Below are positions 15,317 to 22,846 of a stretch of 25,611 bases of DNA, piece after piece. A program made the position numbers and the translations under genes. The notes below the pieces were generated by a model. The model did no database searches. It was given only the letters and a program-made list of their open reading frames with translations, and was not told where the DNA came from. This stretch comes from Gammaproteobacteria bacterium (GTDB lineage Bacteria > Pseudomonadota > Gammaproteobacteria > SZUA-229). The first letter of the stretch is position 1. Every line of letters begins with the position of its first letter. The stretch covers positions 1-25,611 of the forward strand of contig DRLE01000190.1 of NCBI GenBank assembly GCA_011051475.1. The letters run 5' to 3'.

Positions 15317-18300
15317 TTGGCAACCGTTATGAAAGCACAAGAAAATATAATCCTCCCCGAGCGGCGCGCGATCGACAAGCGCCAGATTGTTTTACAGCAT
15401 ATCTGTCTGCAGCTGGCCTCGCTCGGCCATCGTTGCCAGTTAAGTTCCGACCGCGGCTATCTCAAGGTTGCCAACAGCCTGCTGAAAAACTACTCGGCCC
15501 AGCGAAAACTGCTGGCGGAGTACCGTTGCCCGGCCGACCAGCGCATCCAGGATTTCCTCAATGACTACCTGAAACGCAATGGCGTTGACGTGCAGGTCAA
15601 GCTGCCGGGTGAAACCTTTAATCTCAACGAGGAAGGTATTGCCCGCGAACTGTCACTGCCATTCAACAAGAACACCTACAGGTCCGACCTGGTTGAGTCC
15701 TACCGTCTGATTCAGGGTGTACTGCATAACCCGAAAAACGACCGGCGCACCACCTCCGGTGTTTTCCACATTGTCGAGGGCGGCCTGCCCATCCCGGCCG
15801 ACAAGAAAGCGGTACCGGTGGATGTATACGCCAATCTGCTGCAGGTGGCGCTGGACCCTCCGGCCGACCTCATGAGCCTGCCCATTGCCAGCGGCCTGGA
15901 TGAACCGGTGGACCTCTGGGTATCCTCATTATTCCGCCCCGTGGTGCGTCCCGAAGTCGGTGGCGTACTGCCGGAGAAGAGTCTGGAAGTGCGCTTCTTT
16001 GCTCCGGGTTCGCTGGTATCCAACCTGGACTTTGTTGAGTCCATCTTCGGCAACGGCGGTGATCCGTTTCTGCCAGAAAACGATGCCGCCCTGGATATCG
16101 ATCACTGGACCGGCCACAGTGGCTGCATTATTCTTGCGCCGCACCTGACCCGGCTCACCAAAAAGGCGCTGGGCCTGCCGCACTATGATGATGCCAGCGA
16201 GCGTCAGCGCAAGGACGGTATGTGCTGGAAAAATGATGAAGAACTGTATAACGATGGCAATGCTTTCAAGATTGTCTGTCGTGATATGAATGGCGTTATT
16301 GTTACCATTATTGCCGATAACTATTTCGGTTACAGCAAGAAGGAGATCAAGTCACAGATCAGTTATTCCGCCAACCTGTTCGGTGGCGTCGAAGAAGAGC
16401 ATGCCGGAGGCGCGGTTGCCTTCCCCCGCTTCAACCTTGGTAACTATTACCGCCCCAAGGTTGAAGAGGATATGAGCAGCCATACCTTTGAGCGTCTGTG
16501 CAAACAGCTTGAAGGCGGCATTACCATCAGGGACGGTTACGCCGTAGACAAGCAGTATCCGGATATTATCTATATTCCGGAAGACGCGCATATTGATATG
16601 GAGCAGCAGAAAATCAGCTGGCGGCGCGATGGTGAAGAGAAAACCCTGAAACTGCTGGCGAAACATACCTATATCTATCCCAGTGGTTTCAAGGTGCATA
16701 TGCAGAAACATCCGCAGGCACCGAGCTGGCGCCTGATCGGCACTCTCGGTGAGGGCACCTTCTGCCACAAACCGAGTACGGTTTCCGGTGGCGGCAAGTC
16801 TGAAATTTCCAAATCCATCCAGGATGCGATGATATCCGGCCCGGTTTTTGTCGGTGACTTCGAAAAGGACCTGGACCAGGTGGAAGCGATTATCAATCAT
16901 GACTTTTCAAAGCGTCGGCGAAACGTGGAAGAAAACGATGACCGGGGCGTTTTGAGCAGCCAGCGCAGCCTGGGTTCGGTAATACGCCTGCTGACGCCAT
17001 CGGCAGAGACCTATACCGATGAATACAACGCCTGGCTGGCCAGTATTCCGCAGCATATCCTCGCCCTGGTCTTTCTCATCAAGCGTTTTTACAAGCCGGA
17101 GTGGGGTGATAACTGGCGCGAGCACTTTTCCGTAGACGAAGTCAACGGTTTCCCCGGCCACGAACTGAAATACGACGGACGCAAGCTGGTCACCAGCTAT
17201 CTCCGTGTTGGCGTACGCAGTGACGGCACCTGGCGTATTTACAAGTTGCGTCAGGATTTCGTGGCTGCCACCAAGGTGCAGACCGAAGACGATATTACCG
17301 CTTCCACCGTGGTGCCGGTCGAGTATGTCGAGGGCAAGCTCAATCCGCGCTATAACAATCCCAGCGTGAAGCTGGTAAAGAACTGTGAAAACCGCCTGTT
17401 CCAGCGCCCGGATGATGCCATTGTGCGCGGCCTGGACACGCAGACGGAAGCCGATCTGGCCGAAGACGGCAATTTTATTTCCAACTTCCAGCCGCTGACG
17501 CCGGCCGATGCGCGCGAGCTGGTGGAAGACGCCATACACTTCCAGAACTATTCACAGCCCATGCAGGATCTTATCCGCCGCGCGGCAGAGGCCGAGGAAG
17601 GCAGCTATTTCGTTTCTTCCGCGCACCCGCGGCTGGTTGACGGCAAGCCGAGCAAGAACGTGCGTTACCTGCAGGTGCGCCCCGATCTGGCCAATCCGCG
17701 TAACTCCTACCTGGCGCAGGTGGGTACGCGCCTGTCTCGCGGTCTGACACTGCAGGACCCGGTCTACTTTCCGGTTAACGCGGTATTACAGGGGCGACGC
17801 AATAATCCGCGCGACCTGAAGGCCGGCATACGCCCGCTGGCGGTATACAATCCGATTCACTACCAGGAGCTGCCGGAACTGTTTATGGATATTATCTGCA
17901 GTCTGACCGGCAAGTCGCCATCCACGACCGGTGCGGGATCGGAAGGCGCGCTGACCAAGGGCCCGTTCAATGCGCTGTCGACCACGGCTGACCTGAACAA
18001 TGCCCTGGTATCCTTTATTCTGTGTGACTATGCCGGTTATTCTTCGGCCGCCGGTTATATCGGCGAGCGCCGACGCATTGATCATGATATCAGCATGCTC
18101 ATACCTGAAATATGGTGTCGCCTGCCGATTCGTGACCGTGACCCGAAATACCTGATAGAAAACGGCCACCTGGAAAAAATCGAGGATTTTGAATACGAGG
18201 GCCAGAAGGTGCAGGCCAGCCGGCTCGGCTACCGCATTACCGAAAAATTCGTGCATGCCTTCTTCGGCAAGGTGTTCGACAGCCCGACCATTGTTTTCGA

Positions 18301-18778
18301 TGAAGAAATGCTGCGTCCGGAAACCCAGGGTATGGATGCCTATGTTGACGGCATTAACAATATTGTCGAAGCCCAGCAAAAAGTGGCGCAGGCCTATATC
18401 GATGACGGTACCATTCACGATGCCTGCCCGCCGCTGAAAGCCATTCTGTATATTATGGCCGAGGGCAGCTACCAGGGTAAAACCGCGGATGATCCGGAAA
18501 TCCGGGAAATGTTTACCCGTGAATACCTGCTGGCCAGTGACTGGTACAACGAGCGCCTGAAGATCAAGCAGCAGCGTGATGCTGCTCTGTGGCAGATGAA
18601 CCGTGACTACATCGAACAGAAAATGGATGAGATCAACGAGTCGGAAACCGAGCTGTGGGCCGAGCTGCAGGGGCAGATCGAGAATGCCGAACAGATGCTG
18701 GAGTGGGTAAACAGCGAATCCTACCTGCAGCGTCTGCAAGGTACCATCGGCGCTGACTGGATTCATAAAGAACAATAA
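15317..18778 (+). CDS. probable PPi-type phosphoenolpyruvate carboxykinase
   Basis: A 1153-residue soluble protein without signal peptide. I assign it to the diphosphate-dependent PEP carboxykinase family (PEP + CO2 + Pi to and from oxaloacetate + PPi), whose members are about 1100-1200 residues, twice the length of ATP- or GTP-dependent enzymes. Supporting features are the size, N-Y-F-G-Y-S-K-K-E-I-K-S at 335-346 followed by an E-E-E-H-A-G-G-A segment, a phosphate-binding-like loop S-T-V-S-G-G-G-K-S-E at 487-496, and T-G-A-G-S-E-G-A at 871-878. The C-terminus is a charged helical stretch. It lies next to pyruvate kinase, the other main PEP enzyme. TTG at 15317 is chosen because GAGG at 15306-15309 is seven bases upstream; ATG at 15329 is the alternative. 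The family call is from remembered motifs and length, not a search; an unrelated large enzyme is possible. Confidence 0.72.
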   Translation: MATVMKAQENIILPERRAIDKRQIVLQHICLQLASLGHRCQLSSDRGYLKVANSLLKNYSAQRKLLAEYRCPADQRIQDFLNDYLKRNGVDVQVKLPGETFNLNEEGIARELSLPFNKNTYRSDLVESYRLIQGVLHNPKNDRRTTSGVFHIVEGGLPIPADKKAVPVDVYANLLQVALDPPADLMSLPIASGLDEPVDLWVSSLFRPVVRPEVGGVLPEKSLEVRFFAPGSLVSNLDFVESIFGNGGDPFLPENDAALDIDHWTGHSGCIILAPHLTRLTKKALGLPHYDDASERQRKDGMCWKNDEELYNDGNAFKIVCRDMNGVIVTIIADNYFGYSKKEIKSQISYSANLFGGVEEEHAGGAVAFPRFNLGNYYRPKVEEDMSSHTFERLCKQLEGGITIRDGYAVDKQYPDIIYIPEDAHIDMEQQKISWRRDGEEKTLKLLAKHTYIYPSGFKVHMQKHPQAPSWRLIGTLGEGTFCHKPSTVSGGGKSEISKSIQDAMISGPVFVGDFEKDLDQVEAIINHDFSKRRRNVEENDDRGVLSSQRSLGSVIRLLTPSAETYTDEYNAWLASIPQHILALVFLIKRFYKPEWGDNWREHFSVDEVNGFPGHELKYDGRKLVTSYLRVGVRSDGTWRIYKLRQDFVAATKVQTEDDITASTVVPVEYVEGKLNPRYNNPSVKLVKNCENRLFQRPDDAIVRGLDTQTEADLAEDGNFISNFQPLTPADARELVEDAIHFQNYSQPMQDLIRRAAEAEEGSYFVSSAHPRLVDGKPSKNVRYLQVRPDLANPRNSYLAQVGTRLSRGLTLQDPVYFPVNAVLQGRRNNPRDLKAGIRPLAVYNPIHYQELPELFMDIICSLTGKSPSTTGAGSEGALTKGPFNALSTTADLNNALVSFILCDYAGYSSAAGYIGERRRIDHDISMLIPEIWCRLPIRDRDPKYLIENGHLEKIEDFEYEGQKVQASRLGYRITEKFVHAFFGKVFDSPTIVFDEEMLRPETQGMDAYVDGINNIVEAQQKVAQAYIDDGTIHDACPPLKAILYIMAEGSYQGKTADDPEIREMFTREYLLASDWYNERLKIKQQRDAALWQMNRDYIEQKMDEINESETELWAELQGQIENAEQMLEWVNSESYLQRLQGTIGADWIHKEQ

Positions 18779-18796
18779 AAGCAGGCGGCGACGTCC

Positions 18797-18860
18797 GCGG
18801 GCGCAGCGAAGCAATCCGGCACAAGTTGTCTGCTGAACGAGATTGCTTCGCTGCGCCCGC
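18797..18860. repeat. REP-like palindrome with perfect 20-bp arms
   Basis: GCGGGCGCAGCGAAGCAATC (18797-18816) is repeated as an exact reverse complement at 18841-18860, around a 24-base loop. The right arm runs into CAATGACG, matching the widespread intergenic repeat that reads GATTGCTTCGCTGCG...CGCAATGACG in many genomes. It lies 19 bases after the PEP carboxykinase stop and 47 bases before pyruvate kinase. There is no T-tract, so it is more likely an mRNA-stabilising or mobile REP-like unit than a simple terminator. Confidence 0.85.
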
Positions 18861-18907
18861 AATGACGAGGCACCGTTTGCGACAATAAGAGCAATTAAAG
18901 TCACTTA

Positions 18908-20362
18908 ATGCAAAGCCACCAGAAAGTATCCCTTCGCTGGCGCCGGACCAAAATCATTGCCACCATCGGTCCGGCGACCGACCATGCCAAAAATATTGCT
19001 GACCTGATAAAGGCGGGCGTCAATGTCTTCCGCCTGAATATGTCACATGGCGAGCACGCGCAGCATGAAAAGGTGTTTGAGCGTATACGCCGCTGCGCGA
19101 AAAAAATGGACGCACATATTGCCATCCTTATGGATCTATGCGGGCCGAAAATCCGCGTCGGCCGTTTTGAAAACGGCAGTATTACGCTTAAAAAAAACAG
19201 TGAAGTGATTATCAGCTGTCGTGCCGGTATCGGACGCGAAGGCTATATTATTTCGCAGTACCGCCAGCTGTACAAGGACGTAAAACCGCGTGATCGTATC
19301 CTGCTGGATGACGGCAACCTGGAGTGCCGCGTAGTCGAGATAAAGGGCAAGGATGTTGTCTGCAAGGTTGTCTACGGTGGTGAACTGAAGGACAACAAGG
19401 GTCTGAACCTGCCCGACTCCAGCGTGTCGGCATCCAGCCTGACCGCGAAAGATAAAAGAGATGTCGAACTTGCCATGCGTCTGGGCGCTGATTATGTCGC
19501 CCTGAGCTTCGTGCGCAGCGCCAGGGACATAATCAATCTGAAAAAATACATGCATCGTATGGACAGGGAGCTGCCGATTATTGCCAAGATTGAAAAGCCC
19601 GAGGCCATCAGCAATATCGACGAAATCGTGAAGAATGCCTACGGTATTATGATTGCCCGCGGTGATCTCGGTATCGAACTGCCGGCCGAGCAGGTGCCGC
19701 TGATACAGAAAGATCTGATTAACCGGGCGCGTTATCATCACCGTCCGGTCATTGTCGCCACGCAGATGATGGAATCCATGATTACGCATGCGCGCCCGAC
19801 TCGCGCCGAGGTTGGCGATGTGGCCAACGCCGCCCTCTCAAGTACCGACGCAGTCATGCTTTCCGCGGAAACGGCCGTTGGCAAATACCCGGTGACAACG
19901 GTAAGAATCATGGATCGCATACTGCGGGAAATCGAGCGTAACCAGTGGGCGAGCAACCGTTTCGGGGAGGACCTGTATCACAGTGATGAACACCCGTCTT
20001 CGCGCAAGGCGATTGCCCATGCCGCCTGTACCCTGGCGCAGGACCTGAAGTTGCAGGGTATACTGGTACCGACTCGCAGCGGGCATACTGCTGCCGTGCT
20101 GTCCGCCCGGCGGCCAAGTTCACCCCTGCTGGGTGTTTCCACGCAGCTTGTCACCTGTCGCAAGCTGGCCATACACTGGGGCATCCTGCCGTTTTTAATG
20201 AAAGAGGAAAAGGTGCGCAACTGGCAGGTGCTGAGCCAGGAAATCAGCAAACATTTCAAACTGATGCGCACGGGTAACCGGGTGCTGCTGGTGTCCGGTT
20301 TTAACGATAATGAAATGCTCAACGAACCTGCACTCAAGATTATAAAGGTTCACAGGGAGTGA
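18908..20362 (+). CDS. pyk: pyruvate kinase, K+-independent (Lys117) type
   Basis: Pyruvate kinase converts PEP and ADP to pyruvate and ATP. At 484 residues it has the usual bacterial length and domain order (A with inserted B, then C). Motifs seen: R-R-T-K-I-I-A-T-I-G-P-A (12-23), F-R-L-N-M-S-H-G (41-48), I-I-A-K-I-E-K-P-E-A-I with the catalytic lysine, M-I-A-R-G-D-L-G-I-E-L-P, and the M-M-E-S-M-I...R-A-E-V-G-D-V-A-N-A signature. The metal-site loop reads D-L-C-G-P-K-I-R (76-83); in potassium-dependent enzymes it is D-T-K-G-P-E-I-R. Lys81 therefore replaces Glu117 (rabbit numbering), the hallmark of K+-independent pyruvate kinases. No clear ribosome site precedes the ATG. The next gene starts four bases after its stop. 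Confidence 0.95.
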   Translation: MQSHQKVSLRWRRTKIIATIGPATDHAKNIADLIKAGVNVFRLNMSHGEHAQHEKVFERIRRCAKKMDAHIAILMDLCGPKIRVGRFENGSITLKKNSEVIISCRAGIGREGYIISQYRQLYKDVKPRDRILLDDGNLECRVVEIKGKDVVCKVVYGGELKDNKGLNLPDSSVSASSLTAKDKRDVELAMRLGADYVALSFVRSARDIINLKKYMHRMDRELPIIAKIEKPEAISNIDEIVKNAYGIMIARGDLGIELPAEQVPLIQKDLINRARYHHRPVIVATQMMESMITHARPTRAEVGDVANAALSSTDAVMLSAETAVGKYPVTTVRIMDRILREIERNQWASNRFGEDLYHSDEHPSSRKAIAHAACTLAQDLKLQGILVPTRSGHTAAVLSARRPSSPLLGVSTQLVTCRKLAIHWGILPFLMKEEKVRNWQVLSQEISKHFKLMRTGNRVLLVSGFNDNEMLNEPALKIIKVHRE

Positions 20363-20366
20363 TTAT

Positions 20367-20966
20367 ATGAAAACGGGATATATCCGGGGACTGAAAAAAT
20401 CGCTGTTTCTGCTTTCGCTTGTCCTTGCGGCACAAACGGCGATCGCCGCCGATGTAAAGCTGCATAAAAATCCGCAGAGCGGTCTGTATACCTGGAAAGT
20501 GGACGATGACGGTTTCAGTATCGAACTTATTCAGCTTGTTCCTGATTTTGTACGCGCGGTATATGGCAAGCAGAATTTCCCGAAGAATGAAATCGAAAGG
20601 ATTGCTTCATACTGTGTTTTCGGCACAATTTTAAAGAATACATCGAACCAGCACCTGAGTTACCGGGTCAAAGACTGGCGTTACCGTACCCGGGACGGTA
20701 AAACCTGGCCGGTTAAAACCAAGACCCAGTGGCTGGAGGAATGGGAAAAAGCCGGTATCGTTTTTTCCTGGACACTGCTGCCGGACATCGGTGAGTTTGC
20801 CGAAGGAGACTGGCAACAGGGTTTTACCACCATAAAGCTGCCGCGTGAATCGGCGTTTGATTTTATCTATACCTGGAAACTGGATGGCGTTGCACATGAA
20901 GGCGTTATTAAAAACATGCGTTGCGCACCGGAAACACTGCCCCTTGAGACTGACAACCATGAATAA
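20367..20966 (+). CDS. periplasmic protein of unknown function, in operon with a TlpA-like thioredoxin
   Basis: A 199-residue protein I do not recognise. Residues 1-27/28 form a signal peptide (L-F-L-L-S-L-V-L-A-A, cleavage near A-I-A), so the product is exported. The mature part has only two cysteines, Cys83 (A-S-Y-C-V-F-G) and Cys186 (N-M-R-C-A-P-E), and several Trp and Tyr residues in short beta-like stretches (W-R-Y-R-T-R-D-G-K-T-W-P). It starts four bases after the pyruvate kinase stop with GGGAG seven bases upstream. Its last eight bases overlap the start of the TlpA-like gene, so translation is probably coupled. The cysteine pair could form a disulfide serviced by that thioredoxin; this is inference from context. 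Confidence 0.8.
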   Translation: MKTGYIRGLKKSLFLLSLVLAAQTAIAADVKLHKNPQSGLYTWKVDDDGFSIELIQLVPDFVRAVYGKQNFPKNEIERIASYCVFGTILKNTSNQHLSYRVKDWRYRTRDGKTWPVKTKTQWLEEWEKAGIVFSWTLLPDIGEFAEGDWQQGFTTIKLPRESAFDFIYTWKLDGVAHEGVIKNMRCAPETLPLETDNHE

Positions 20967-21495
20967 ATCCCCTGCCTTTTTACTGCTTCTTTTCTGCCTG
21001 ACATCACTTCCGGCTGGCGCGGACTGGCAGCAGCCCCCGCTTAGCCATAACCTTAAACCGATAGGACAGGTGGTAAAGGCGCCGGACTTTACCCTGAAAA
21101 ACATGGATGAAGAGGATGTTCGACTGTCAGATTTTCGCGGCAAGGTCATATTGCTGAATTTCTGGGCGACCTGGTGTCCGCCCTGCGTACGCGAAATGCC
21201 GTCGATGGAGCGCCTGCAGAAAGCTGTCGATACCAAAGCGTTCAAGGTACTGGCGGTCAACCAGATGGAAGATGAGGACCAGGTGTTTGCCTTTACCGGC
21301 TCCCTGCCGGAAGACCCGACATTTGAAATTGTTTTTGACAAGAAGAGCGAGGTGGCCAGGGCCTATAATGTACGCGGCCTGCCGACGACCTATTTACTGG
21401 ATAAAAAAGGTGTTGTTCGTTATCGCGCCGTGGGTGGCCGTGAGTTTGATCATCCCGAAGTTATTAAAATCATCAACCAGCTTATAGCCGAATAA
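20959..21495 (+). CDS. TlpA/ResA-like thiol-disulfide oxidoreductase
   Basis: A 178-residue exported thioredoxin-fold protein. The signal peptide covers about residues 1-21 (F-L-L-L-L-F-C-L-T-S-L, cleavage near A-G-A). The peroxiredoxin/TlpA-like entry A-P-D-F-T-L-K-N (41-48) precedes the active site F-W-A-T-W-C-P-P-C, with redox cysteines Cys73 and Cys76. The cis-proline loop reads G-L-P-T-T-Y. W-C-P-P-C is typical of TlpA, ResA and CcmG proteins, which reduce apocytochrome c or specific periplasmic partners. No cytochrome-maturation genes are nearby, so a dedicated partner, perhaps the two-cysteine protein just upstream, is more likely. The ATG at 20959 lies inside the end of the preceding gene; an upstream in-frame start would remove the signal peptide context. 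Confidence 0.9.
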   Translation: MNKSPAFLLLLFCLTSLPAGADWQQPPLSHNLKPIGQVVKAPDFTLKNMDEEDVRLSDFRGKVILLNFWATWCPPCVREMPSMERLQKAVDTKAFKVLAVNQMEDEDQVFAFTGSLPEDPTFEIVFDKKSEVARAYNVRGLPTTYLLDKKGVVRYRAVGGREFDHPEVIKIINQLIAE

Positions 21496-21510
21496 ACGGG
21501 CGGCCGCTCG

Positions 21511-21873
21511 TCACGCCGGATTCAGCAGGCTGATGACGGTTTCAGCGCTCTGCCGGTCAATACTGATTTTTACCTCGCAGGACTCAGCCACGCTATCCGT
21601 TGGCGTGGGGTCGTCTGCACAGCTGCAGCCCGCGACAATGCCCTGATAGAAAATACCGACCCTGAGCACGAGGGTGTCATGGTTTGTCCGGGTATCAAGC
21701 AGAACAAAATCCAGCTGATCGTCCAGCGCGTAGCTGCTGTGCTGAAGACCCTGCTGCAGGGGCAGAAGGGCGGGATCAAGCTCGGCAAGCTGCTGTTTAA
21801 GCAGGCGGGAAAAATGTGCCGTATCATCGCCGGCGCGGTTATGTGCCCGCAGTATGCCAGCCAGCCTAGGCAT
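21511..21873 (-). CDS. conserved-looking protein of unknown function with a Cys-x-Cys motif
   Basis: A 120-residue protein from the ATG at 21873, which overlaps the end of the preceding minus-strand gene by eight bases (GTAATGCCTAG arrangement). Longer in-frame starts exist but would run deep into that gene. The protein is soluble. The first half is helical (H-F-S-R-L-L-K-Q-Q-L-A-E-L); the second half is beta-rich, with L-D-F-V-L-L-D-T-R-T and V-G-I-F-Y-Q-G-I-V. Three cysteines cluster in A-G-C-S-C-A-D-D-P-T-P and E-S-C-E-V, which could bind a metal or form a disulfide. I do not recognise the family. It ends 15 bases from the oppositely oriented TlpA-like gene. Confidence 0.75.
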   Translation of the reverse strand: MPRLAGILRAHNRAGDDTAHFSRLLKQQLAELDPALLPLQQGLQHSSYALDDQLDFVLLDTRTNHDTLVLRVGIFYQGIVAGCSCADDPTPTDSVAESCEVKISIDRQSAETVISLLNPA

Positions 21874-22240
21874 TACCAAAAACCTGCTGCAGCCCCCTGG
21901 CCCAGTCGTCGAGAAACAGTTCGATGGACTCGATAAAGTCGCCGTCCGGCGCATGCGTATTTATGGTGCAGTGCAGCGTCAGGTCCTGCTCATCATCGTC
22001 CCGTGTTATGGTCCAGGCCAGTGCATTCGGGCAGCTACTCAGGGAAAAACGGACGCCGTTGCGAATTTCCTCGCGTCTGATATCGAATTCCCCCCACAGG
22101 CAGTAAATTCTGCCACTATCGCCCTGGTCGGCCAGCACTGTATCGATGGAGTCGCACAGGGCAGGCAGTTTGTCGATAACGAGCTGTTGTCTGATAGTAT
22201 CAGGGTCGGGTCTGACGGGGACTTCGCTGAAAAATTCCAT
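21866..22240 (-). CDS. small acidic cytoplasmic protein of unknown function
   Basis: A 124-residue acidic protein with no signal peptide or membrane segment. It is helical at both ends (D-T-I-R-Q-Q-L-V-I-D-K-L and E-S-I-E-L-F-L-D-D-W-A-R-G-L) with an alternating beta-like middle (R-I-Y-C-L-W-G-E-F-D-I-R-R-E). I do not recognise the family; the pattern recalls small proteobacterial proteins that sit next to each other in pairs, and it overlaps its downstream partner by eight bases. The ATG at 22240 has only a weak GAGA ribosome site. The end of a MITE-like element lies 27 bases upstream, so its promoter must lie in or beyond that element. Confidence 0.75.
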   Translation of the reverse strand: MEFFSEVPVRPDPDTIRQQLVIDKLPALCDSIDTVLADQGDSGRIYCLWGEFDIRREEIRNGVRFSLSSCPNALAWTITRDDDEQDLTLHCTINTHAPDGDFIESIELFLDDWARGLQQVFGNA

Positions 22241-22697
22241 TTTATTGTCTCATGGTGTGTTGGTGTTTAGGGCCTGTTAACACTAAATCAATAGGCTCTG
22301 CTGGGCCGCTTTTTTTGTCCAGCAAGGCAGAATGAGCGATGTGTAGTCATTCTACATGAGCGAATGATAACGCGGCTGGGCGGAAAAAGCGGCACAGCCC
22401 TCCGGGTTACGCCAGAAAAAACACCACTTTTCGTTGCTCGTCGCTTATTAGGCGTAACCAAACTTCACTCCTCGCGCCTTGATTGGCGCTTTTTCTGGTG
22501 CAACAGAGCCTATTGATTTAGTGTTAACAGGCCCTAATGAATAAAAAGGCTTGCATTCGTTACCGCTAGATTATAACTTAACTCACGGAAGTTGGATGGC
22601 ATTGAAAAAGGCGGGCGGATTGATATGAATCAGTGTTATGGCACCGGTTCTGGATTAAACTGCTTCGCAGACCCTGAATTTTATCCGGAGGTATGTA
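22241..22697. other. 457-bp gap between the unknown gene pair and the DUF3149 gene
   Basis: Apart from the MITE-like element at 22267-22537, the gap holds about 160 bases of AT-leaning sequence before the small membrane protein gene. A weak promoter candidate, TTGAAA (22602-22607) and TATGAA (22624-22629) with a 16-base spacer, points at that gene. Confidence 0.6.
22267..22537. mobile_element. 271-bp MITE-like element with perfect 34-bp terminal inverted repeats
   Basis: The left end 22267-22300 (TTAGGGCCTGTTAACACTAA and on to GGCTCTG) is an exact reverse complement of the right end 22504-22537. Both ends read TA-GGGCC outward to inward, as expected for insertion at a TA dinucleotide by an IS630/Tc1-mariner-type transposase. 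The interior has no gene but several nested hairpins: 22305-22323 against 22375-22393 (16 of 19, the rest G-U), AGAATGA/TCATTCT near 22329-22353, and GGTTACGCC/GGCGTAACC (22405-22413 and 22451-22459). This fits a non-autonomous element moved in trans; the transposase family is inferred. Confidence 0.85.
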
Positions 22698-22823
22698 ATG
22701 CGTGTTTTCAGTGAACTGTTTAATGACATGACCGGCTGGCTCACCGTTGGTGTTATTGTTTTTATGCTGGTAATGATGGCCTATCTTTTCAGTATGTTTA
22801 TCAAGAAATCACGCGGCGAATAA
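22698..22823 (+). CDS. DUF3149-type single-span membrane microprotein
   Basis: A 41-residue protein with one membrane span (about residues 14-34, L-T-V-G-V-I-V-F-M-L-V-M-M-A-Y-L-F) flanked by a short N-terminus with E-L-F and a basic end K-K-S-R-G-E. The length, the E-L-F start and the basic tail right after the span fit the DUF3149 family of tiny proteobacterial inner-membrane proteins, whose function is unknown. GGAGG at 22687-22691 with a six-base gap makes a strong ribosome site and is the best evidence that this short frame is real. A short ATG-TAA frame lies just before the start. Confidence 0.8.
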   Translation: MRVFSELFNDMTGWLTVGVIVFMLVMMAYLFSMFIKKSRGE

Positions 22824-22846
22824 GCGCGCAGGATTTTCCGGCGCAT

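Noticed and set aside
17786..18904. A 372-codon open frame antisense to the end of the PEP carboxykinase gene
   Set aside because: It runs across the intergenic palindrome and has no coherent motifs; the sense gene explains the region fully.
21496..21510. Short palindrome around GCGGCCGC between the converging TlpA-like and Cys-x-Cys genes
   Set aside because: The stem is only about eight to ten bases without a T-tract, so a terminator call is not supported.
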